From: Oscillibacter sp.
GTDB taxonomy: Bacteria > Bacillota > Clostridia > Oscillospirales > Oscillospiraceae
DNA: 18,800 bases
NCBI GenBank assembly: GCA_003539495.1
Contig: DPPB01000041.1
Span: 19,101-37,900 of the forward strand
Reading direction: 5' to 3'
Positions 1 through 6,265 of the stretch are shown here, piece after piece. The position numbers were made by a program, and so were the translations under genes. A model generated the notes under the pieces. That model had not been told where the DNA came from. It searched no databases and saw only the letters and a program-made list of their open reading frames with translations. Each line of letters begins with the position of its first letter. The stretch's first letter is position 1.

Positions 1-1146
1 CGTGACACCAGCCATACGGAAACTGAAAACTGCACCGGCGGCACGGCGACCTGCACCGCAAAAGCCGTCTGCGAGGTATGCAAGGCTGAGTATGGCGAAA
101 AGCTGCCCCACGACTTCACGGCGGAGACCGTGGATGCAAAGTACCTGAAATCCGCCGCTACCTGCACAAGCCCGGCGGTATATTATCAGTCCTGCTCCAC
201 CTGCGGCGCGCAGGGCACGGAAACCTTTACCAATGGCGAACCGCTCGGCCATGACTGGGGCGCATGGACGCAGAACAGCGATGAAAAGACCCACACCCGA
301 TTCTGTAAGCGTAACACCAGCCACACGGAAACTAAAAACTGCCACGGCGGCACCGCAAGCTGCACCGCCAAGGCTGTTTGTACGGTCTGCGGCGGCGAAT
401 ACGGCGAGATGGCGGCACACAGCTTCACTGCCGAAAAAGCAGAGGCGCAGTATTTGAAGTCTGCCGCCACCTGCACGGAAAAGGCGATCTATTACAAGTC
501 CTGTACCCTCTGCGGCCTGAGCTCCGAGGGCACGGCGGATGAAGCAACCTTCTTCTTCGGCAATGCGCTGGACCACAACTGGGGCGCTTGGACATCCAAC
601 GAAGACGGCACCCATACCCGCACCTGCACCGTTGACGGATGCTCTGCAGGCACGCAAACGGAGAATTGCATCGATGCAAACAAAGACCACAAATGTGATA
701 TCTGCGATTATATAATCAGCGAGTGTGCAGACGATAACAAAGACCACAAGTGTGATTATTGCGGCAAGAAGCTGACCGACCACACCGGCGGGAAAGCGAC
801 CTGCAAGGACAAGGCAAAGTGCGAGGTCTGCGGTGCGGAATACGGCGAGCTTGATCCGAAGAACCACACCGACTTAAAGCACTTCCCGGCAAAGGCGGCG
901 ACCAAGACCACCGAGGGCAATATCGAGTATTGGTACTGCGAAGGCTGCGGCAAGTATTTCAGCGACAGGGACGGTACAAAGGAAATCAAAAAAGCCGACA
1001 CCGTAACGGCGAAGCTGAAGGACGATCCCAAATCTCCCCAGACCGGCGACACAAGCAGCTCTGCTTTGTGGATTGCCCTGCTGCTTGTCAGCGGCGGTGC
1101 AGCCGTCGGCACAACGGTTGTAAGCAGAAAAAAGTACAACAGATAA
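1..1146 (+). CDS. Cys-rich repeat surface protein with sortase-type C-terminal anchor (5' partial)
   Basis: The reading frame is open from base 1 to the TAA at 1144-1146, giving 381 residues; the start lies outside the window. The protein is built of repeats rich in CxxC pairs and His. One unit of about 103 residues (309 bases) recurs: HTETENCTGG encoded near base 13 reappears as HTETKNCHGG near 322, each followed by CTAKAVC, EYGE, YLKSAATC and GHDWGAW-like blocks. Later degenerate modules carry DNKDHKCDYCGKKL and YWYCEGCGKYFSDRDG. The C-terminus has the cell-wall sorting layout: SPQTGD (variant of LPxTG, with Ser for Leu), a hydrophobic stretch of about 20 residues, then the basic tail SRKKYNR. 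Such proteins are typically sortase-anchored adhesins or surface-layer proteins of gut Clostridia; the ligand is unknown. The CxxC pairs could bind metal or form disulfides. The class is fairly sure, the function is not. Confidence 0.8.
   Translation, partial: RDTSHTETENCTGGTATCTAKAVCEVCKAEYGEKLPHDFTAETVDAKYLKSAATCTSPAVYYQSCSTCGAQGTETFTNGEPLGHDWGAWTQNSDEKTHTRFCKRNTSHTETKNCHGGTASCTAKAVCTVCGGEYGEMAAHSFTAEKAEAQYLKSAATCTEKAIYYKSCTLCGLSSEGTADEATFFFGNALDHNWGAWTSNEDGTHTRTCTVDGCSAGTQTENCIDANKDHKCDICDYIISECADDNKDHKCDYCGKKLTDHTGGKATCKDKAKCEVCGAEYGELDPKNHTDLKHFPAKAATKTTEGNIEYWYCEGCGKYFSDRDGTKEIKKADTVTAKLKDDPKSPQTGDTSSSALWIALLLVSGGAAVGTTVVSRKKYNR
13..420 (+). repeat. 309-base in-frame tandem repeat inside the surface protein
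   Basis: The segment starting near base 13 (catacggaaactgaaaac) recurs near 322 (cacacggaaactaaaaac), an offset of 309 bases or 103 codons. The matching blocks continue through TAxCTAKAVCxVC and EYGE, and the following YLKSAATCT block recurs at the same offset. The array probably extends left beyond the window. Confidence 0.75.
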
Positions 1147-1185
1147 TGGAATAGCGTTCCCTTTGCTCCATCTTCCGAGCAAAAC

Positions 1186-1213
1186 AAAAGCGTCGTAGCA
1201 ATACGGCGCTTTT
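1186..1213 (+). terminator. Intrinsic terminator-like hairpin after the surface protein gene
   Basis: A 12-base arm (aaaagcgtcgta, 1186-1197) pairs with tacggcgctttt (1202-1213) around the loop gcaa, with one G-U pair. It lies 40 bases after the stop codon and its 3' arm ends in TTTT. The U tract is short but the location fits. Confidence 0.65.
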
Positions 1214-1249
1214 GTGCTGCCTGCATGACGGTGAGCACATCGCCGGCGG

Positions 1250-1319
1250 CCCGGTAAATGCAAAAAAACACCACCCTGTTGGGATGGTGTTATTTTTTTG
1301 GAGCGGGCGACGAGGCTCG
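1250..1319 (-). repeat. Partial duplicate of the tRNA-Gly 3' end plus its terminator
   Basis: This stretch nearly copies 1421-1488: ccggtaaatgc, an A tract, a terminator hairpin (1267-1291, loop base G where the other copy has A) and then the complement of the last 21 bases of tRNA-Gly including the CCA (1299-1319). Similarity stops abruptly after gaggctcg, so no intact tRNA is encoded here. It looks like a tandem-duplication remnant. Confidence 0.75.
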
Positions 1320-1320
1320 C

Positions 1321-1380
1321 TGGCGGCCCAGCCGGGCCGCCACACGCACGCGGGCACCAAAACATGCCCCCGGCATGTTT
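1321..1380. repeat. Two hairpins between the tRNA-terminator copies
   Basis: Two perfect inverted repeats fill the spacer between the duplicated tRNA ends. The first is tggcggccc/gggccgcca (1321-1329 and 1334-1342, loop agcc). The second is aaacatgcc/ggcatgttt (1360-1368 and 1372-1380, loop ccc). The flank that follows is rich in gcttcgctcg-type sequence. No gene is seen between 1147 and 1467. Confidence 0.6.
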
Positions 1381-1430
1381 CTCTCGCTTCGCTCGTGCCC
1401 TGTTCGAGCCTCTGCCCGGCCGGTAAATGC

Positions 1431-1461
1431 AAAAAAAACACCACCCTATTGGGATGGTGTT
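1431..1461 (-). terminator. Rho-independent terminator of tRNA-Gly
   Basis: Read on the minus strand, AACACCA-U-CCC, loop AAUA and GGG-UGGUGUU (1437-1461) form a 10-pair stem with one bulged U, followed by a run of eight T (complement of 1431-1438). It begins 6 bases after the encoded CCA of the tRNA. Confidence 0.85.
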
Positions 1462-1467
1462 TCTTTT

Positions 1468-1543
1468 TGGAGCGGGCGACGAGGCTCGAACTCGCTACCT
1501 CGACCTTGGCAAGGTCGCGCTCTACCAGATGAGCTACGCCCGC
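1468..1543 (-). tRNA. tRNA-Gly (anticodon GCC)
   Basis: On the minus strand the acceptor arm GCGGGCG (1543-1537) pairs with CGCCCGC ahead of discriminator U (1471). The D arm is GCUC..GAGC. The anticodon stem-loop is CGACC-UUGCCAA-GGUCG with anticodon GCC. The T arm is GCGAG-UUCGAGC-CUCGU. A CCA end is genomically encoded at 1470-1468. The length is 76 bases with CCA. It has its own perfect promoter and terminator, so it is a single-gene transcription unit. Confidence 0.95.
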
Positions 1544-1555
1544 AGAACAATGGTT

Positions 1556-1584
1556 ATTATAGTGCATAATATGGCCATTGTCAA
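1556..1584 (-). promoter_or_regulatory. Consensus sigma-A promoter of tRNA-Gly
   Basis: On the minus strand TTGACA (1584-1579), a 17-base spacer and TATAAT (1561-1556) match the consensus exactly. Transcription would start about 6 bases before the tRNA 5' end. Confidence 0.9.
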
Positions 1585-1593
1585 GGATTTTTT

Positions 1594-2232
1594 TCACTCT
1601 TTCAGAATTATTTCCATAATCCCCCAGGCGTTCGTGTCCGGATAGAACTGCACCTGCCAGGACTGGTTACCGTGCCCCAGCTCCTGCTGGAACGCCGCCA
1701 CGGAATCCAGCACCGATTGGCGGCTGCCGTCAAAGCTGCCCACCTGCACCGCCAGCTCCTTCCCGCCGTTTTCCACTGCGGCCTGCAGCAGGTCCCGCAG
1801 GGCCGCGGCATTGGTGGCGTGGACAATGGATTTGATCTGCTGGGCCGTGCGCCGATATCCGGCGGTGAACCGCAGCTGCGTGTAGCCCCGTCCCCCCTCG
1901 TCCACGGTGTAGGTGAGATACTCCAGGGCGTAGGCTCCCAGAGGGGTCTCCTGCAGCACCTCATCACAGGCCACCTGGGCCAGTTGAGAAGCGTCCGCTC
2001 CGTCCTCGCTGTCATACAGCCAAACGGTGCCGCTCTCGTCATGGGCGCTCACCAGCAGCAGCAGGTCGTTCACCAAGTCCTGGCGGCCTTCTGCCCGGAG
2101 CACATCCCGCCGGTCGCCCTCATAATAGGTGGCGCTGTGGGGCTCTGTGCGGGTATATTCCCGCCGCAGCAGCCCACACCCGGATAAAAGCAGCGCCCCG
2201 CACAGAAGCAGGGGGAGAATTCTTTTTTTCAT
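1594..2232 (-). CDS. Small lipoprotein of unknown function
   Basis: This encodes a 212-residue secreted lipoprotein. The start at 2232 is chosen because it opens a typical lipoprotein signal peptide (MKKR, hydrophobic core, lipobox LLSGC with the lipidated Cys at residue 19) and because GAAAGGAG sits 6-7 bases upstream; a longer in-frame extension to 2334 would destroy the signal peptide. The mature part is soluble and mixed alpha/beta, with no motif I recognise. Notable blocks are TYYEGDRRDVL (about residues 32-42), LYDSEDGADASQLAQ and a C-terminal WQVQFYPDTNAWGIMEI. It lies downstream of parC on the same strand and upstream of tRNA-Gly, with its own likely promoter. It is a hypothetical protein anchored to the outer face of the membrane. 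Confidence 0.8.
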   Translation of the reverse strand: MKKRILPLLLCGALLLSGCGLLRREYTRTEPHSATYYEGDRRDVLRAEGRQDLVNDLLLLVSAHDESGTVWLYDSEDGADASQLAQVACDEVLQETPLGAYALEYLTYTVDEGGRGYTQLRFTAGYRRTAQQIKSIVHATNAAALRDLLQAAVENGGKELAVQVGSFDGSRQSVLDSVAAFQQELGHGNQSWQVQFYPDTNAWGIMEIILKE

Positions 2233-2272
2233 GGGACGCTCCTTTCTTCTCAATTTTAAGAGGAACCAACGA

Positions 2273-2278
2273 ATTATA
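2273..2278 (-). promoter_or_regulatory. Probable -10 box for the lipoprotein gene
   Basis: The minus strand reads a perfect TATAAT about 40 bases before the lipoprotein start codon. A -35 box at 16-18 bases is poor (GCTTTG-like), so the promoter is tentative. It abuts the dispersed repeat at 2285-2396. Confidence 0.45.
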
Positions 2279-2284
2279 CTTGTA

Positions 2285-2396
2285 AAAAGCCTCGCAAAGC
2301 TTGCCGCCCGCAGGTGGCAAAGCTCAATCTGCAAGTGTGGAATTTGCGCGCAGCAGACTGCAATCCTTTTGGCAGAAAAATCGAAGATTTTTCGCC
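2285..2396 (+). repeat. Dispersed intergenic repeat, copy 1
   Basis: Block A (near gcctcgcaaagcttgccgcc) and block B (cgcagcagactgcaat followed by ttttggcagaaaa) recur in the same order, inverted, at 14629-14816. The copy ends in a perfect hairpin, gaaaaatc/gatttttc with loop gaa (2375-2393), 10 bases from the parC stop codon. It fills most of the parC-lipoprotein gap. Confidence 0.7.
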
Positions 2397-2403
2397 AGTT
2401 ATT

Positions 2404-4644
2404 TTACAGCAGCGACATCTGCTCCCGGCCCTGGTCCTCCTCCCGGAGCAGGGCGCCGGCAGCGGGGATGCTGCGCACCCGGTAGCGGGCAAGATTCGTG
2501 ATGCCGCTCTCCTCCGGGGTACACACCCGGTCCAGATGATACCGGGGCTTCATGTTCATCACCGCCACGCCCTGGGTAGCGCGGGTGGTCTTGGGCGCAA
2601 GCAGGGCCGTGTGCAGCAGCAGGGCTCTCGGCTCTGTGCTGATGAGGGCCAGCTCCCTGTCCTCCGTCAGGGGTACCAAGGCCGCCAGGGGGCTCTTGTC
2701 GGAGTAGGCCCCGGTGAGCTTGCGGCGGTTGGAGGTGGTGGCGTAGGCCGAGAGGGAGACCCTTGCGCACTTGCCGTTTTCAAAGAAGAACAGCACATGC
2801 CCGCTGTAATCCCCCGGCAGCACCAGGTCGATGACCTTCTCCTCCTCGTCCATCCCCAGCTTGGTGGGCAGATAGTCCCCCAGCAGCGACGCCTTGCCGT
2901 CGGCAAAGTCGGCGGCCCGGACCTTATACACCTGCTGGCGGTCGGTGAAGAACATCAGCTCGGTGTTGTTGGTGGCCTCCACCTGGCGGAAAAGCTCGTC
3001 GCCCTCCTTGAACTTCTGCTCGCCGCTCATGCGCAGAGATTGGGCGGTGATCTTCTTAAAATATCCCTCCCGGGACAAAAACAGCGTCACGGGATAGTCC
3101 GGCGTCTCCTCCGGTTCCTCCTCATACTCCGCCTCATGGCTGAAGATAATTTCCGTTTTCCGGGGCTGGGCGTACTTTTTCCGCACGTCCTCCAGCTCGC
3201 CCACGATGATCTTACGGATGCGGGCGGGCTTTTGCAGGGTATCCTCCAGGTCCTCAATTTCCTCCTCCAGGGCGGCGGTCTCTTGGACCCGCTTGAGGAT
3301 GTACTCCTTATTGATGTTGCGCAGCTTGATCTCCGCTACATACTCCGCCTGAACCTGGTCGATGCCGAAGCCGATCATCAGGTTGGGCACCACCTCCGCC
3401 TCCTCCTCGGTCTGGCGGATGATCTCAATGGCCTTGTCAATGTCCAGCAAAATGCGCTTGAGGCCCTGTAAAAGGTGCAGCTTCTCCTGCTTTTTGTGCA
3501 GCACGAAGTACACCCGTCTCCGCACGCATTCCGTGCGCCAGGCCAGCCACTCCTCCAGCAGCGCCCGGACCCCCAGCACCCGAGGCATTCCGGCGATGAG
3601 GATGTTAAAGTTGCAGCTCACCGTGTCCTGCAGAGGGGTCAGGCGGAAGAGCTTCTGCATGAGCTTGTCCGGGTCTACGCCCCGCTTTAAGTCAATGGCC
3701 AGCTTCAGGCCCGAGAGATCCGTCTCGTCCCGCATGTCGCTGATCTCCTTGATCTTCCCGGCCTTCATCAGCTCGGACACCTTGTCCAAAATGGCCTCCA
3801 GGGAGGTGGAATAGGGGATCTCGAAAATTTCGATAATATTTTCGCTCTTGATATAACGGTACTTGGCCCGGACCTTCACACCGCCCCGGCCCGTCTCATA
3901 AATGCGTCCCAGCTCCTCCGGGTCACAGAGAATCTGCCCGCCGGTGGAAAAATCCGGGGCCAGCAGGGTGGTGGCAATGTCGTGGTCGGGATTTTTCAGC
4001 AGCTGGATGGTGGTGTCGCAGACCTCCCCCAGGTTAAAGCCGCAGATTTGCGACGCCATGCCCACGGCGATGCCCTGGTTGGCCGACACCAGCACATTGG
4101 GATAGGTGGTGGGCAGCAGGGCCGGCTCCTTGGTGGTGTTGTCATAGTTATCCACAAAGTCCACGGCGTCGCAGTCCAGATCCCGGAAAAGCTCCGCGCA
4201 GATGGGGGCCAGCTTTGCCTCGGTGTAGCGGCTGGCGGCGTAGGCCATGTCCCGGGAGTAGACCTTGCCGAAGTTGCCCTTGCTGTCCACAAAGGGGTGG
4301 AGCAATGACTCGTTGCCCTTGGCCAGGCGCACCATGGTCTCGTAAATGGCCTGGTCGCCGTGGGGATTCAGGCGCATGGTCTGGCCCACGATGTTGGCGG
4401 ACTTGGTGCGGTTCCCCGTGAGCAGGCCCATCTTGTACATGGTGTACAGGAGCTTGCGGTGGGAGGGCTTGAAGCCGTCGATCTCCGGGATGGCCCGGGA
4501 GACGATCACGCTCATGGCGTAGGGCATATAGTTCTCGTCCAGGGTAGAGGTGATGGGCTGCTCCACCACCGTGCCCCGCAGGCCCATGACATTGGGGTCC
4601 GCGGCGGGATGGACGGCTTTCGGTTCTGTTTTCTTCTTTGCCAT
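2404..4644 (-). CDS. parC: DNA topoisomerase IV subunit A (ParC-like, type IIA)
   Basis: This encodes the 746-residue DNA breakage-reunion subunit, which works with the ParE-like subunit at 6266-8254 to pass duplexes and decatenate chromosomes. The N-terminal segment ENYMPYAMSVIVSRAIPEIDGFKPSHRK-like is hallmark GyrA/ParC. The catalytic Tyr is Y140 in ASRYTEAKL, preceded by R139. The quinolone region reads NPHGDQAIYE, with Gln98 and Glu102 at the positions equivalent to GyrA Ser83 and Asp87. A long coiled region (about 385-500) precedes a beta-rich C-terminal domain that lacks the GyrA box QRRGGKG, which favours topoisomerase IV over gyrase. The start is supported by GAAAGGA upstream. No convincing promoter is seen directly upstream, where a 790-base repeat block separates it from parE and the GIY-YIG gene. 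Confidence 0.92.
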   Translation of the reverse strand: MAKKKTEPKAVHPAADPNVMGLRGTVVEQPITSTLDENYMPYAMSVIVSRAIPEIDGFKPSHRKLLYTMYKMGLLTGNRTKSANIVGQTMRLNPHGDQAIYETMVRLAKGNESLLHPFVDSKGNFGKVYSRDMAYAASRYTEAKLAPICAELFRDLDCDAVDFVDNYDNTTKEPALLPTTYPNVLVSANQGIAVGMASQICGFNLGEVCDTTIQLLKNPDHDIATTLLAPDFSTGGQILCDPEELGRIYETGRGGVKVRAKYRYIKSENIIEIFEIPYSTSLEAILDKVSELMKAGKIKEISDMRDETDLSGLKLAIDLKRGVDPDKLMQKLFRLTPLQDTVSCNFNILIAGMPRVLGVRALLEEWLAWRTECVRRRVYFVLHKKQEKLHLLQGLKRILLDIDKAIEIIRQTEEEAEVVPNLMIGFGIDQVQAEYVAEIKLRNINKEYILKRVQETAALEEEIEDLEDTLQKPARIRKIIVGELEDVRKKYAQPRKTEIIFSHEAEYEEEPEETPDYPVTLFLSREGYFKKITAQSLRMSGEQKFKEGDELFRQVEATNNTELMFFTDRQQVYKVRAADFADGKASLLGDYLPTKLGMDEEEKVIDLVLPGDYSGHVLFFFENGKCARVSLSAYATTSNRRKLTGAYSDKSPLAALVPLTEDRELALISTEPRALLLHTALLAPKTTRATQGVAVMNMKPRYHLDRVCTPEESGITNLARYRVRSIPAAGALLREEDQGREQMSLL

Positions 4645-4738
4645 GAAAGATAATTCCTTTCGTATTCAAACTGGCGGGGAATGCACGGGCTTCCCCCACC
4701 AAAAAACGCTCGGTTTCAATTTGCGGCGCACCGTACGC

Positions 4739-4760
4739 GGCAGGGCACATGTGCCCTGCC
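4739..4760. repeat. Perfect 22-base palindrome
   Basis: The half-site ggcagggcaca is followed directly by its exact reverse complement, then ccctacaaaac. It lies about 95 bases upstream of the parC start and is part of a cctacaaa-type intergenic repeat. Confidence 0.7.
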
Positions 4761-4935
4761 CTACAAAACGCTGCGCTGCCGGGACCGGGCAGACAGGGCC
4801 GCCCGCCCCTACAAATCGCTCCGTAGGGCGGCACCCATGTGTGTCGCCGCACGATAAACTCCGCACCATCGCGGCGGGGTGAGGGGAGTGAATTGAGCGC
4901 CGCCGGTGGCGGATGAAGCGAAATGAGCGAGTGGC

Positions 4936-4992
4936 TGCGGTCAAAATTTCAAGCGTCCGCCGTAAGGCAGCGCAGAAATTTTGGGCACCGCA
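4936..4992. repeat. Long hairpin repeat
   Basis: tgcggt (4936-4941) and caaaatttc (4942-4950) pair with gaaattttg (4975-4983) and accgca (4987-4992), with a 3-base bulge. The loop holds an internal ccgcc-rich segment. Confidence 0.55.
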
Positions 4993-5037
4993 ACAGGACC
5001 ACCCCGCCCCACGCATAACAGGGAAGCCGGTGTGACC

Positions 5038-5059
5038 GGGACGATGTGGGCATCGTCCC
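5038..5059. repeat. REP-like hairpin
   Basis: gggacgatg (5038-5046) pairs perfectly with catcgtccc (5051-5059) around the loop tggg. It is followed by ccctacgg, the same flank as other cctac-type units in this block. Confidence 0.6.
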
Positions 5060-5204
5060 CTACGGAATGTCTACCGATAGCCGTGCGTAGGGGTCGGCCT
5101 CCTGGACGACCCGTTCCGGGCTTGTACAGATTCTCATGTTATCCGTAGGGGCGAACGCCTCTGTCCGCCCGCCGGACTTGTACCGCACCTCTTGCAAAAG
5201 CAAT

Positions 5205-5245
5205 GTCATTGCGAAGCCAGTGCGCACACTGGCTGTGGCAATCCG
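5205..5245. repeat. REP-like element with nested stems
   Basis: gtcattgcgaa leads into gccagtg/cactggc (loop cgca), then tgtggcaatccgc, so an outer attgc/gcaat stem encloses the inner one. This gtcattgcga...tggcaatc layout is a widespread bacterial intergenic repeat type. Confidence 0.6.
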
Positions 5246-5250
5246 CCCCC

Positions 5251-5417
5251 AAAGCCTCCCTTGCCTAAAGGGAGGGGGACCAGCCGCAGGCTGGTGGAGG
5301 GATTCGTGCGGGGAAGAATCCCCCAGTCACGGCTTCGCCGTGCCAGTCCCCTTTAGGCAAGGGGACCATCAACCCCTCCGACGCTTCGCGCATCTCCCCT
5401 TACACGGGGGAGGCTTT
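5251..5417. repeat. 167-base composite inverted-repeat element
   Basis: It is bounded by 10-base terminal inverted repeats, aaagcctccc (5251-5260) and gggaggcttt (5408-5417). Internal stems include cctccct/agggagg, ccagcc/ggctgg and cacggc/gccgtg, and the internal segment ctttaggcaagggg mirrors ccttgcctaaag. It encodes no protein and resembles a miniature palindromic repeat. It begins 18 bases past the stop of the GIY-YIG gene. Confidence 0.65.
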
Positions 5418-5434
5418 TTATTCCCTTGCTCCGC

Positions 5435-6259
5435 CTACCCCCGCCAATTTGCCAAGGGATAGGTGCCGTTTTCCTTCTTATAAGCGGCCAACAGCTCATG
5501 CTCCCTCTGCTCGCAATTTTCGCAGACTTCGTACTCTAACAGCAGGAGCGGATAGTCCTTCACCTGCCAAATGGCGCGCCCGCCCTTGTGGTTGACAGCG
5601 GTGCCCCAGCCGAATTTTACATATTGCAGTACCCGCTGCCGCAGGCCGCCGCGTCCGTTAGCCTTGCCGATGTACAAAACGGTTTTGTCTGTGCATTGGC
5701 CGTATTTTTGTTCCAAAATTGCCGCCGGATAACCTTTTGCACGCAAATTGTCGGAGCCCTCAATAAAGGAAATGGGCAGCTTTTCCGGAACCGTCACGCG
5801 ATAAACGCCTGGTTGACATGGAAGCGCACTGCACCTTGTCCGATGGAGTTCTTCCAAAGTGGAGACCGTTGGGTTCTTTTTATACAGTTCCCTTAAGTGG
5901 CAAAACAGTCGAAGTAAAGTTCCCTCCGCAATGCTGCGGTAAGTAAGCTTTCCCTGGCAAAAGTAGTCGCGCCGAAAATGCCATGTCAGACAGGCAAGGG
6001 TCGCTAAATATGGGAGTTCTTCCACACTCAAATTATCCATCTGGTCGTCGCGCACGCCATACAGTGACAACACATACGGGTAATTGCTTAGAAAGTAACC
6101 TGCCTCATAGTTCCTTTTAATTAAATCGCTTATTGGGAAGGTTATTACCCGAAACTTTTCATCAAGGCTGTATACGGAATACTGGCGGCACAGCTCTTTT
6201 AGTATCGGGTCGCGGTCAACACTTTCCAAAAATGAAATATCTTTATCAAAACTGTCCAT
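5435..6259 (-). CDS. GIY-YIG nuclease-like protein with a helical N-terminal domain
   Basis: The product has 274 residues. The C-terminal part (about 148-274) carries a GIY-YIG-type signature: PGVYRV (151-153 as GVY), LYIGKANG (YIG at 196-198), Arg in LRQRVLQY (207/209), Glu in EQREHELL (253/255) and a terminal PLANW Asn (271). The family cuts DNA at its GIY-YIG active site; a specific target cannot be read. The N-terminal region (about 1-140) includes LATLACLTWHFRRDYFCQG and GTLLRLFCHLRELY, resembling small DUF6508-type domains (tentative). The start is 6 bases after the parE stop with GAGAGGA between them, so translation is probably coupled to parE. The gene looks more AT-rich and less biased in codon use than its neighbours, suggesting acquisition. 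It could be a defence or mobile-element nuclease, or a housekeeping accessory. Confidence 0.7.
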   Translation of the reverse strand: MDSFDKDISFLESVDRDPILKELCRQYSVYSLDEKFRVITFPISDLIKRNYEAGYFLSNYPYVLSLYGVRDDQMDNLSVEELPYLATLACLTWHFRRDYFCQGKLTYRSIAEGTLLRLFCHLRELYKKNPTVSTLEELHRTRCSALPCQPGVYRVTVPEKLPISFIEGSDNLRAKGYPAAILEQKYGQCTDKTVLYIGKANGRGGLRQRVLQYVKFGWGTAVNHKGGRAIWQVKDYPLLLLEYEVCENCEQREHELLAAYKKENGTYPLANWRG

Positions 6260-6265
6260 TTCCTC

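Larger units (their letters stand above)
4645..5434. repeat. 790-base intergenic block of mixed palindromic repeats, no gene
   Basis: No credible coding frame is present between the parC start and the GIY-YIG stop. The block strings together several unrelated palindromic or REP-like units, listed separately: a 22-base palindrome at 4739-4760, cctacaaa/ccgtaggg units around 4800-4830 and 5142-5165, a hairpin at 4936-4992, hairpins at 5038-5059 and 5205-5245, and a 167-base composite at 5251-5417. Such units are scattered in many Oscillospiraceae genomes (established knowledge, not checked here). Confidence 0.7.

Noticed and set aside
1299..1319. A second complete tRNA gene
   Set aside because: Only the last 21 bases match tRNA-Gly; the D and anticodon arms are missing upstream of the break.
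1250..1488. CRISPR array
   Set aside because: There are only two copies of the repeat, they are about 70 bases long, and they match a tRNA end and terminator.
2314..3471. A 385-codon open frame opposite parC
   Set aside because: It is antisense to the conserved ParC C-terminal domain and begins in the intergenic repeat.
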